DNA of 64,000 nucleotides from Lamellibrachia satsuma (lineage: Eukaryota; Annelida; Polychaeta; Sabellida; Siboglinidae). Both the position numbers and the translations under genes were made by a program. Positions 34,033 to 44,640 of the stretch are shown one piece after another. Location: the NCBI GenBank assembly GCA_033239005.1, contig BSQZ01000109.1, positions 248,001-312,000 on the forward strand, given 5' to 3'. Each line of letters starts with the position of its first letter. Position 1 is the first letter of the stretch. Under the pieces are notes generated by a model. That model had not been told where the DNA came from, searched no databases, and worked only from the letters and a program-made list of their open reading frames with translations.

Positions 34033-34236
34033 AGCTCTTGAAAGAGGTTTGTGTCTCTTGAAAGAGGTTTGTGTCTCTTGAAAGAGGTTTGTGTCTCTTG
34101 AAAGAGGTTTGTGTCTCTTGAAAGAGGTTTGTATCTCTTGAAAGAGGTTTGTGTCTCTTGAAAGAGGTTTGTGTCTCTTGAAAGAGGTTTGTGTCTCTTG
34201 AAAGAGGTTTGTGTCTCTTGAAAGAGGTTTGTGTCT
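34033..34236. repeat. 20-bp minisatellite, 10 copies
   Basis: The unit TCTTGAAAGAGGTTTGTGTC is nearly perfect, with one GTATC variant near 34131. Confidence 0.97.
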
Positions 34237-34462
34237 CTGGTCGTCGATGGTCATTTATCGGAAGCGTTTCGTTGAATTTGTTCTAGTTTAGCAATGTTAT
34301 TGTAAATGTAGGGTTTCTATTCTGTTGATCCATACATTAATTTTGGTTGTACAGTCGTACTGTAAGCTGACTTTTTAATGTTTTAAATTAACTGATGGAT
34401 GGAGAGTGCGTTTGAGAATGCCAAGACTGATTGGGACGTGATGGTTTGAACATGTATGTTCC

Positions 34463-34569
<107 letters not shown>

Positions 34570-34624
34570 TAGCAGAGACATTCACAAGATAAGTGGGGAA
34601 TCATCATATATATAATGTGGGTAG

Positions 34625-35400
34625 AACTTTTTAATACACAAATAATCAGCAACACATTCAAAGCAAGAAGTACGGAATTATGCTTACTATATTTGTAGAA
34701 CTGTTTAATACACAAACAGTAAGCATTGGATTAGAAACAAGAAGTGCACCAGTATAAACCAATGTAAACAGGCGCAGTGCACAACCAAGCAAACTGTTTA
34801 TCAATGTCACTTGCGGCAGTTCGTGCACTGAAACCTATTTGAAGACGACCGCGTTGACATTCGACAGTCACAACACACCTTAATTGTTGCTGTCGACTTA
34901 ACCCGCGGATATCCTTCTCTTTTAGCGCTCAGGGAACATTGCAAATACTCCGGTTTCTAAACACTTAATCAAGTGTTCTCTCATTGCAGTCTGCTCAAAT
35001 ATATACTTGCCTGGAAGTTCTCCAAGACAAAGTGCCGTGGCAAGTTAACACATGAACATGTATACATGTATAGGTCATGTCTGTATAATTGTGTAATTGG
35101 CTTCACTCGACATAACACAGTCAATTAACATGACAATGACACAATGTCTTGGCATCAGACAGCCGTACTGTGTCTGTGTCAACCGGGGAAATTACTAGCA
35201 AAGTTCTAGTATATTATTTGTATACGAAACCAGCATAAATTACATTACATTCAAACACAATATATGCAATACTTATATATTTTCTTTCAGTGATGTTAAC
35301 TGTCAAATATGCCTACAAATAATGTCTTAGAATACTTGCCGGTGTTAAAACACAGGATTTCCCGTCAGTACCTCTCAGAATTTACTCAGGTGGTACATTA
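34625..35400. other. No gene; diverged 52-bp repeat pair near its start
   Basis: GAACTTTTTAATACACAAAT (34625) and GAACTGTTTAATACACAAAC (34697) begin similar segments of about 52 bp. The remainder, up to the right arm of the inverted-repeat element, is unremarkable. Confidence 0.5.
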
Positions 35401-35524
35401 TTTTTGTTACTGTAGGGCCTACACCTATTTCTAGTTAGTGTGTAAAGTTAAAGTCAGTCCGGACCGGCTTTGGCGGCCAAAACTGGTCCGGCTGGACCGA
35501 TTTTGGCCCGGACCGATTTTTCCG

Positions 35525-35720
35525 TGACAGCAGCAGTGATGACAGCAGCGACAGTCCTACCAACGATGACAGACACCTGTGATGCAGAAAGATCACATGA
35601 GGACAGTGCAACAGTGCCGCGATTATCACGAACAGCAGCAGGATGACATTCAAACCGTTTTAGAGAGCCACATTCGGCATCGAATGGACACTAGAGTTAA
35701 CGTTACTTGTGTTTAGTTAA
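35525..35720 (+). pseudogene. Ty3/gypsy 3' terminal coding remnant
   Basis: After the inserted element the sequence encodes a Ser/Asp-rich stretch and then RLSRTAAG-stop-HSNRFREPHS and a stop. Basic-TAG-x-HSN-x-x-x-PHS/PRS is the usual end of the gypsy polyprotein in this type of element. It is therefore the far side of the integrase fragment at 30820-31345, split by the 4.2-kb element. Confidence 0.55.
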
Positions 35721-35727
35721 CATTAGG

Positions 35728-37255
35728 GCAATGTTAGTATTAGGCCCTATACTGTTTTTAATATATATATAAATGATTTGGAAGATGACATATCTAGCAA
35801 AGTACTCAAATTTGCAGATGACACAAAAGTATTCAGAAAGGTTACTAATGATACAGATAAACAGGATGATCTAGATAAATTAGTTACATGGTCAGAAAAA
35901 TGGCAAATGTTATTAAATTTTGGGAAGTGTAAATGTATGCACATAGGACAATATAAAATGGGGGATGCTGTACTAGGTAGAACCACACAAGGAAAGGACT
36001 TCAGTTTCAGAGCAATGTGGGATTACCGCTTCGAAAGGAAATCAAATTCTAGGGCTAATTAGGAAAATTATCATGTATAAGGAGAAACAGCTCTTTGTAC
36101 CCCTGTACAAAGCAATAGTTAGACCACATTTGGAATATTGTATTCAAGCATGGAGGCCGTATTGTAAAAAGGACATAGACAAGCTAGAAAGAACACAACG
36201 AAGAGCAACTAAAATGATTCCAGAATTGAGATACCTTAGTTACGAAAGTTGCTTATTACAATGTGGTTTGACCACACTAGAGATCAGGAGACTAAGAGGA
36301 AATCAAATATAAATGTTTAAAATAGTGAACGGTTATGAGGATGTTGATCCCACAGGGATCAGTATTAGGCCCTATACTGTTTTTAATATATATATAAATG
36401 ATTTGGAAGATGACATATCTAGCAAAGTACTCAAATTTGCAGATGACACAAAGGTATTCAGAAAGGTTACTAATGATACAGATAAACAAAGTTTACAGGA
36501 TGATCTAGATAAATTAGTTAAATGGTCAGAAAAATGGCAAATGTAATTTTGGCAAGTGTAAATGTATACACATAGGACATGGAAACATGGACGAAGAATA
36601 TAAAATGGGGGATGCTTTCAGAGCAATGTGGGATTGCCGCTTCGAAAAGAAATCAAATTCCAGGGCTAGTTAGGATAACTATCATGTATAAGGAGAAAAA
36701 GCTAATTGTACCCCTGTACAAAGCAATAGTTAGACCACATTTGGAATATTGTATTCAAGCATGGAGGTCGTATTGTAAAAAGAACATAGACAAGCTAGAA
36801 AGAACACAACGAAGAGCAACTAAAATGATTCCAGAATTGAGAGACCTTAGTTACGAAAGTCGCTTATTACAATGTGGTTTGACAACACTAGAGACCAAGA
36901 GACTAAGAGGAGACTAAATAGAAGTGTTTAAAATAGTGAACGGTTATGAGGATGTTGATAGGAATATGTCTTCATACTTAAAGAAGGCAGTAGAACCAGA
37001 TGACACAAAGCAGCATTAGTTAAGGAGCAGTGTAGGTTGGACATCAGAAAGTACTCTTTCTCACAGAGGGTGATAAATGAATGGAACAAACGGCCAAATG
37101 ATTGTGTTAATGCTAGTAGCGTGAATGTTTAAAAATAGAATTGACAGATATCTGATAAGGGCGGGCTACACATAGATGAGAACATGAGCCAATGGCTTCC
37201 TTGTCCATTTGCCATCTGGAACTTGTTGTTTGGGATGGCAAACTTGTTAAATCTT
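35728..37255 (+). mobile_element. LINE (L2/CR1-like) RT 3' part, tandemly duplicated
   Basis: Two copies, offset by 624 bp, each start at the RT block reading (GS)VLGP and continue YINDLEDDISSKVLKFADDT, where FADD is the RT active-site motif. LVTWSEKWQM, LYKAIVRPHLEYCIQAW, ERTQRRATKMIPEL and CGLTTLE follow. Copy 1 (35728-36341) stops at a KIVNGYEDVD stretch. Copy 2 (36342-37255) continues into the 3' end GAGCCAATGGCTTCCTTGTC. Different small indels in each copy show independent decay. The endonuclease and early RT are missing. Confidence 0.85.
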
Positions 37256-38780
37256 GTTAAATGTTAGCTAAAGTGGGGTGGTGGTGACATAGCAATTGTC
37301 GGCTGAACTGCCCCCGTGGGCCTGGCTTGATTCTACACTTAATGGCAACTTTGCTTTGGTAATTTCCTAAATTATATTTTCTACCTTATTAAGCAATGCT
37401 TTCAATTTATAATTATATCATGCTATGTTTTAGAGAACTGTCCATCTTTTTATATCAAGGTATTTACTTTATTAGTTTCAATTGCTTAATAGTGACTTTG
37501 ATTACTAATGTGTGGAAGATGGGGAATAAGTGGTCTTTTGACCTTAGGGAAGAATGTCCAACAGGGCTTAATGGGATTTTGACCACTTGCAGTCAGTAGC
37601 TGATAAATGTACAGAACACTTTAGAAAGTACAGCTTTCATCATGTTTAGTTGTGCTACTGTTATAGTTAATATCTTATAAGATATACACGGAGCATGCAT
37701 AGATTGTGCATGTATATAGGTATTAGGTAAATGTCTCTACAGTTAAGTCAGGATCAGGCTGGTGCACTCTCTCCCTTGCAAGTTACATTGATTAATTGCT
37801 CCAGGCAGTGGCTGATCTTGACCATTCCCCAGAGACCTGTGCATTGAACACTGTCCAAGACTTGTTTGGAAACAACAGTGGAATGACAGCTAGGCTAGTC
37901 AGACAATGCACATGTCAAATTGACAACATCGATGTCTGTTGAGTTTAATCTATTAAGGGTCTATACGTGTAGGGTACTAGTATTACATTAATACCTACAA
38001 GTATGCTAGACAATTTATGGATAAACAATAATAGTATTATATATTAGTACTGAATAAGATAACAGGTATTTTACAGACAATATTGTAAACAGCACCAATG
38101 TGTTGGAACTAAGGTACTTAATATATGTTTATGTATCATCTTATCTTACACTGCACACTACGATATGCAAATAGCTTACTTCTTTTGTTTGTATTTATAC
38201 AGACTAACGCAAGTCCTGGCTCACTCCTGATTGTGGCCACATATAACAACCGACAACATGACTATCACATATAATTCACCTTTTACAAGTACTGGTAGCT
38301 TATAATCTGGAATCTGACCCAGATATCATTGATCGTTTTTAGAACTTAATTCCAAAGATATAATTGCATAAGTTATAGTTTACATGCAAATAAATTGGAT
38401 CTACTATAACAAAATTGTTTTCCTTGTCCATCCGCCATCACCCAGAGCCCGTCTCCAGCCTCCAAGTTGGCAGTTGTTGGGCACCTGTTACCAGCTAAGT
38501 GCATGCGAAAATTGTCACTGCAGTTATTTATTTTGAACAAATAATTATCACGCACGTATCTGATGTTGGTCATTAATCGCTCCAACAACGCCAAACAAAC
38601 GCCATATTTTCCATAGCACTTGTTAGTAAACACATGCACGTGTTGGCGTTAGCTGCCGTACCACACCACGTGTAAAGATTCTCCGTAATGTATGCATCGC
38701 GTGATGAAATCCGAGCACCGCATTGGTTCACATCCACCCATGGTGCTCAACCTACCTGCTAAAAAAAAAAACACGCGACC
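37256..38780. other. No gene recognised
   Basis: AT-rich unique-looking sequence with only short frames (for example 37396-37599 plus and 38373-38639 minus) that show no domain or splice context I can support. Confidence 0.5.
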
Positions 38781-38782
38781 GG

Positions 38783-38893
38783 GACAGGGTCAGGACAGGG
38801 ACAGGGGTTAAGTTCCCGTACAGGATCAGGACAGGGACAGGGGTTAAGTTCCCGTACAGGATCAGGACAGGGACAGGGGTTAAGTTCCCGTAC
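38783..38893. repeat. 36-bp tandem repeat, 3 copies
   Basis: AGGACAGGGACAGGGGTTAA then GTTCCCGTAC recurs three times. The unit itself contains GACAGG submotifs. Confidence 0.95.
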
Positions 38894-38934
38894 GCGAGCT
38901 CGTAAGATCTTTGCGACGGCCGCTGTTGGTTAAC

Positions 38935-39237
38935 TCAGCAACAGTACGCTATACGTCTCAGCAACAGTACGCTATACGTCTCAGCAACAGTACGCTACAC
39001 GTCTCAGCAACAGTACGCTACACGTCTCAGCAACAGTACGCTATACGTCTCAGCAACAGTACGCTACACGTCTCAGCAACAGTACGCTATACGTCTCAGC
39101 AACAGTACGCTATACGTCTCAGCAACAGTACGCTACACGTCTCAGCAACAGTACGCTATACGTCTCAGCAACAGTACGCTACACGTCTCAGCAACAGTAC
39201 GCTACACGTCTCAGCAACAGTACGCTATACGTCTCAG
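38935..39237. repeat. 23-bp minisatellite, 13 copies
   Basis: The unit TCAGCAACAGTACGCTATAC plus GTC has a TATAC/TACAC variant in every second to third unit. The array ends at TCAGCAGGTCAGT, which resembles an exon/intron junction, but no coding exon is evident. Confidence 0.97.
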
Positions 39238-39508
39238 CAGGTCAGTCTGCCAGGGGTACTGATGTAGTCAGAAACCCCTGGTGGCGAGGGTGGTTAACAT
39301 GGGAATCTCGCACAGATCAGTGACCTTAGCTCACGGTTGATCTTTCAATATGGCAAACGAGAAGTTGGAGGAGAGAACGCCATCTGTTTCTATGCATCTA
39401 TATATCATATATGCATCATATGGACTATAGTAGAGCACATTTACAACAACAACAATCAACACGTAGTGATAATGGCAATGATAATAAACTGTCAAAATAG
39501 GATGTATA
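39238..39508. other. Spacer; nothing recognised
   Basis: Short unique sequence between two arrays. Confidence 0.5.
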
Positions 39509-40090
39509 GGTAATATAGATAACTGTGCAACACAACACCGCATACAGCGCCAGGGGTAACATAGATAACTGTGCAACACAACACCGCATACAGCGCCAGG
39601 GTAATATAGATAACTGTGCAACACAACACCGCATACAGCGCCAGGGGTAACATAGATAACTGTGTAACACAACACCGCATACAGCGCCAGGGGTAACATA
39701 GATAACTGTGCAACACAACACCGCATACAGCGCCAGGGGTAACATAGATAACTGTGCAACACAACACCGCATACAGCGTCAGGGGTAACATAGATAACTG
39801 TACAACACAACACCGCATACAGGGGTAACATAGATAACTGTACAACACAACACCGCATACAGGGGTAACATAGATAACTGTACAACACAACACCGCTTAC
39901 AGGGGTAACATAGATAACTGTACAACACAACACCGCTTACAGGGGTAACATAGATAACTGTACAACACAACACCGCATACAGGGGTAACATAGATAAATG
40001 TACAACACAACACCGCATACAAGGGTAACATAGATAACTGTACAACACAACACCGCATACAAGGGTAACATAGATAACTGTACAACACAA
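39509..40090. repeat. 46-bp/40-bp minisatellite in two blocks
   Basis: Six 46-bp units (about 39509-39790) are followed by about eight 40-bp units (39791-40090). The short type lacks six bases of CAGCGCCAGGGG, reading CAGGGG. This is a deletion between CAG direct repeats. The types are not interspersed. Each unit contains GTAACATAGATAACTGT. Confidence 0.97.
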
Positions 40091-40209
40091 ATGTTTAGCA
40101 CATGCAAAAAATTTCAACATTGTTGAATATTGAGTAGAGAAACCAGTTCATTAAAGATAGCCCAGTTATACCACAGGATGTTCCTGATCGTAGGGGCTTA
40201 ATATACAAT

Positions 40210-40745
40210 TATACCGCCGTGCCGCCGTGCCGCCGTGTCGCCGTGTCGCCGTGCCGCCGTGCCGCCGTGCCGCCGTGCCGCCGTGCCGCCGTGTCGCCGT
40301 GTCGCCGTGCCGCCGTGTCGCCGTGTCGCCGTGCCGCCGTGTCGCCGTGCCGCCGTGTCGCCGTGCCGCCGTGCCGCCGTGTCGTCGTGTCGCCGTGCCG
40401 CCGTGCCGCCGTGCCGCCGTGTCGACGTGTCGTTGTGCCGCCGTGTCGCCGTACCGCCGTGCCGCCGTGTCGCCTTGCCGCCGTGCCGCCGCCGTTCACG
40501 TCTCACGTTCACGTAGCTGAGCTCCCGCTAATTACCGCGAAAATATACAATTATACCGCCGTGTCGCCGTGCCGCCGTGCCGCCGTGTCGCCGTGTCGCC
40601 GTGCCGCCGTGCCGCCGTGCCGCCGTGCCGCCGTGTCGCCGTGCCGCCGTGCCGCCGTGTCGCCGTGTCGCCATGCCACCGTGCCGCCACCGTTCATGTC
40701 ACACGTTCACGTAGCTGAGCTCCCGCTAATTACCGCGAAAATACG
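40210..40745. repeat. 8-bp (GTGYCGCC)n arrays, duplicated with flanks
   Basis: Array 1 (about 40214-40494) and array 2 (about 40556-40690) are each preceded by AATATACAATTATACCGCC and followed by CACGTTCACGTAGCTGAGCT to CGCGAAAAT. The whole cassette is thus in tandem, with different array lengths (about 35 and 17 units). Cys/Arg-rich open frames here are artefacts. Confidence 0.95.
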
Positions 40746-40749
40746 ACGT

Positions 40750-41190
40750 CTCGGGAGTTGCCGGGGGTGGCCCGGGTTGGCCCGGCATGGCCCGGGATGT
40801 GGTCTAGGTTGGTCAGGGTTGACCAGGAGTTACCAGAGTGGCCAGGGATGACTAGGGGTGGTCGGATTTGAACGGGATGGCCGAGGTGGCCGGGATGGCC
40901 CGGGGAGATATGGGGTGGTCGAGAATGGTCGGCAATTACCAGGGTTGACCAGAGATAAGTGGGGGTGGCCGGTTATCACCGGTGTGGCCGGTTATCACCG
41001 GTGTGGCCGAGGTGTCCGGTTATGACCGGGGTGTCCGGTTATGACAGGGGTGTCCGGTTATGACCGGGGTGGCCAGGGATGACTGGAGGTGGCCGATTAC
41101 GACCAGGGTGGCCGGGGTTGGCCGAGGTGGCCGGGAGTGGCCGAGAGTGACCGGGGTGGCTTTAGGTGACCCGGGTAGTCGGAGTCACGG
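40750..41190. repeat. Degenerate GGCCGGGGT-rich minisatellite
   Basis: Words such as GGTGGCCGGTTATGACCGG recur at 18-22 bp intervals with much divergence. The best conserved part is 40975-41065. It is related in composition to the array at 41764-42396. Confidence 0.75.
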
Positions 41191-41763
41191 GTGATAAAGA
41201 GGATCATTAGACGTTAACTTTGACCAAGTCGCTATGGTGCCTGGTCAATATTGTATCGACGCTCGCGATGTCGCTGGTCTTTAACAACAATAATACTTCT
41301 GTGTTGTGATGAATGTCTTCAATGTACGTCCTGAAGATTATCAGTTTGATCCAGTTCTGTGAATCAAGAAAGCGATGTCGAACGGCGATGTTAGTGTGAC
41401 TGACAGGTCGTCTAACAATTGACTTGAATAAACACTTGGACAGTTGGCTGTGTTTTTTCAGAAAGATGGACACATCTGAACATGCTAGACAATGATTGTA
41501 TACGGTGTGCGTGCGTACGTGTGTGCGGGTGTATGTGTGTGCGTGCGTATGTGTGTGCGGGTGTATGTGTGTGCGAGTGTGTGTATGAATCTTCTATTTG
41601 CACTTATGTCCACCTCAACCTCTCCAATCACCAAACAGTCATAAACCTATGGAAACTCTGGAGGGCGAAGGAAAATGTCAGGAACAACCCAGCGACTTCC
41701 AGGGAAAGTGTCCGTCTGTTAAAACCAAACACGAGGATATTGGCCACAGATCCCCTTCCATAA
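41191..41763. other. Spacer with a (GTGTGTGCG)n tract
   Basis: A TG/CG-rich simple tract lies at about 41500-41585. The remaining 88- and 93-codon frames show no domain. Confidence 0.6.
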
Positions 41764-42396
41764 CAATAGTTGGTAATGGCCGAGGTAGCAGGGGATGGTC
41801 GATGTAATTGGTAATGGCCGGTGTAACAGGGGATGGTCGAGCTAATTGGTAATGGCCCGGGTAGCAGGGGATGGTCGATGTAATTGGTAATGGCCGGGGT
41901 AGCAGGGGATGGTCGAGCTAATTGGTAATGGCCTGGGTAGCAGGGGATGGTCGAGCTAATTGGTAATGGCCTGGGTAGCAGGGGATGGTCCGTGGTAATT
42001 GGTAATGGCCTGGGTAGCAGGGGATGGTCGAGCTAATTGGTAATGGCCGGGGTAGCAGGGGATGGCCGGGGTAGTTGGGGATGTCCGGGGTAGCAGGGAT
42101 GGCCGTGGTAGTCGGTAATGGCCGGGGAAGCAGGGGATGACCGGGGTAGTTGGTAATGGCCGGGGTAGCAGGAAATGGCAGGGGTAGCAGAGAATGGCCG
42201 GGGTAGCAGGGGATGGTCGGGGTAGCTGGGGATGGCCGTGGTAGTTGAGGATGGCCGGGGTAGCAGGGGATCGGCGGGGTAGCTGGGGATGGCCGGGGTA
42301 GCAGGGGATGGCCGGGGTAGCAGGGGATGGCTGGGGTAGCAGGGGATGGCCGGGGTAGCAGGGGATGGCCGGGGTAGCAGGGGATGGCCGGGGTAG
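41764..42396. repeat. 19-bp minisatellite, with longer 38-bp compound units at its left
   Basis: On the right side (42170-42396) the unit is GGATGGCCGGGGTAGCAGG. On the left (41764-42060) it alternates with TCGAGCTAATTGGTAATGG to make a compound unit. This shows a simple unit amplified at one end and a compound unit at the other. Confidence 0.92.
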
Positions 42397-42689
42397 GAAC
42401 ACAAATGAACATTTCAACGCGGCATTACAAACAACATATACATGATATATTGTTTTTCTTGATATAGTAACATCATTATAAACAGATCCACTGCTGCGAT
42501 GTCACGCCGTTTAGGTGAAAATATTGTTAGTTGCCTACTCACCAGGTGTCAGCTCTGTAGTTCATCGTTTACAACTCACAGAACTATATTAACAGGTCCA
42601 ATTAAAATGTATGATTACGTACTACAAGGTCTTTCTGTGGAGTGATACTACTAATAATGTACAGTTTGATAGTGAAACTCTCTGTATCC

Positions 42690-43060
42690 CTCCCGCCTTC
42701 CCTTTCTCCTTCCCTCCCTCCCTCCTTACCTCCCTCCTTCCCTCCCTCCTTCCCTCCCTCCCTCTCTCTCTCTCTCTCTCTCCCTCCCCTCTCTCCCTCC
42801 CGTCTCTCCCGCTATCTCCCTCTCCCCTCCCCCTCTCCCTCTCCCTCTCCCCCTCCCTTTCTCCTCCCTCCACCTCCCTCCCTCCCTCGCTCCACCTATG
42901 TCTCTCGCTCTTTCACTCTCCCTCAGCCTTCTCTCTCCCCATCTCTCCCTCCCCCGTGTCTCTCTCCATATGTCCCTCCCCCTTCTCTGCCCATCCATCT
43001 CTCTATATCTCTCACTTTCTCCCTCCCTCCACCTCTCTCCCCTCTCGTTATCTCTCTATT

Positions 43061-43105
<45 letters not shown>

Positions 43106-43394
43106 AGAGGGGGATGTATATATATATATATATATATATATCCCCCTCTCGTTATCTCTCTATTGGGAGAGAGGAGAGGGGGATGGATATATATATATAT
43201 ATATATATATCCATCTCCCTCTCTCCATCCCTCCATCCATCTCTCTCCTCTTCTCTCTCTCTCCCTCCCCACCCCTCTCTCTCTCTCTCTCTATCTCTGC
43301 CTCCCTCCATTTCTCTCCTCCCCCCTCTCTCTCTCTCCCTCTCATTATCTCTCTATCTCTTTCCCCCTCCTTAACTTCCTCCCTCTCCCTCCCT

Positions 43395-43436
<42 letters not shown>

Positions 43437-43490
43437 CCTTCCTATGTCTCTGTCCCTCCATTCGTACTCTTCCCCACTCTTCCATTTCCC
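42690..43490. repeat. CT-rich low-complexity tract with GA and TA blocks
   Basis: Long polypyrimidine (TCCC/TCTC) runs surround a (GA)n run at 43060-43102 and two (TA)n palindromes. Frames rich in Ser, Leu and Pro (up to 307 codons) are artefacts of composition. Confidence 0.95.
43105..43220. repeat. Two (TA)n palindromes in duplicated cassettes
   Basis: GGGGGATG-(TA)n-TCCCCCTC near 43108-43148 and GGGGGATGGA-(TA)n-TCCATC near 43178-43213. Each follows TCGTTATCTCTCTATTGGGA. They could extrude as cruciforms. Confidence 0.9.
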
Positions 43491-43863
43491 TCGTCATAAC
43501 TGACCACTCAATCAACATGTTTAGTCCCACATAGAAGAACATTTTAGCCAAATAAAGTATCACCCTACATCCTGTAGTTGTGGACTCACCGACAACTGTC
43601 ATTATAGTTATCTACAAGTGAGATCGCTGTAACTGAAGCCAGCAGACACGCGCACAACTGTGCTAAATAGCTGTGATTGAAGTAGATCCACTCAAGCGTA
43701 AAACTGACAAGTCATCCAATATCCACGAGTCATCGGCACTGCAGTGTCGCTTGTGACGGCGCTGTCGCTTAGATAAAGGTACCACTGTCACTGCGTTATT
43801 TTTCATATGGGCATGTAATATGTACACATGTACACAACACGCGCGTACACACGCACGCCCGTA

Positions 43864-43867
<4 letters not shown>

Positions 43868-43910
<43 letters not shown>

Positions 43911-43915
43911 CACAC
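43868..43915. repeat. (CACG)n microsatellite
   Basis: About 11 uninterrupted GCAC units followed by a few CA units. Confidence 0.97.
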
Positions 43916-44297
43916 ACTTATCCCTCACGCATGCCTATTTTAAATCTGACGGAAGAAGGAAAACTTAAGTTCACCTGGACGGCTGACAGCTGTCGGACTC
44001 ATGGTTTATTAAATCGTTCTGTGCAGTGGCTGCCGCGGGGTGTATAATGTCGGACAAAACGGCCGACACGCATGAATGCACACAATACACAGAACACGGC
44101 GGCGGGTGTAGATCATGAGGGCGACAGTTGGATCGTATCTCTCGGTTTGTACCGGGATGATGCTATCAGTAATTCACCTACAACCATAACTCCGGCAATC
44201 TTGAATGCAAAAAGAAAACATGTCATCGGAATGTTACCCGTGACGTCACCGCGAGTCTGGTCAGACAATGCGTAGCAAGCGGTTGCACAGTAAAGAA

Positions 44298-44421
44298 CAA
44301 CCGCAACGTGGTTGCATGTTTCGTCGAGGCCACAACGTGGTTGCATGTTTCGTCGAGGCCACAACGTGGTTGCATGTTTCGTCGAGGCCACAACGTGGTT
44401 GCATGTTTCGTCGAGGCCACA
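44298..44421. repeat. 30-bp tandem repeat, 4 copies
   Basis: The unit starts CAACGTGGTTGCATGTTTCG. Copies are identical. Confidence 0.97.
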
Positions 44422-44640
44422 AAACACATATTCGCAACAGTTTAATTCGCACAATCGAGGTTTGAATTCGCATATTGTTTTTTACGAAATGCCAACGCTT
44501 GCACACCCCGCCAAAGGAAATAGTTATATTTACTGAGAAAAGTGATGATTAATAAATATGTGAACAAACAATAGCTGCATGAAATGTCACGTTTTCTCCA
44601 ATACAGTTCTTGGCATTTGCTCGATTTATTAATAATTTAT

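Larger units (their letters stand above)
42476..43681. repeat. Duplicated segment, copy A, with a CT-rich core
   Basis: The left flank (42476-42680, containing GATCCACTGCTG and TGCCTACTCACCAGGTGTCA) and the right flank (about 43565-43681, containing ACTGTCATTATAGTTATCTA) match the flanks of copy B at 44641-44850 and 50004-50110. In copy A the core is a CT-rich low-complexity tract. Confidence 0.85.

Noticed and set aside
38373..38639. 88-codon minus frame with scattered cysteines
   Set aside because: No cysteine spacing that fits a known fold and no splice signals. Probably chance.
40198..40851. Cys/Arg-rich peptide (CRRAAVPPCRR) resembling an antimicrobial or metallothionein-like protein
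   Set aside because: Every frame of an 8-bp repeat gives such periodic peptides. No start context or signal peptide.
42530..42580. Exon on minus strand ending at the donor-like CACCTG|GTGAGTAGG (also at 44700)
   Set aside because: All three frames upstream of the donor-like site have stops, so no coding exon is supported even though the site is conserved in both duplicates.
42611..43534. 307-codon Ser/Leu/Pro-rich protein
   Set aside because: Translation of a CT-rich low-complexity tract with TA and GA runs. Frames in all phases look alike.
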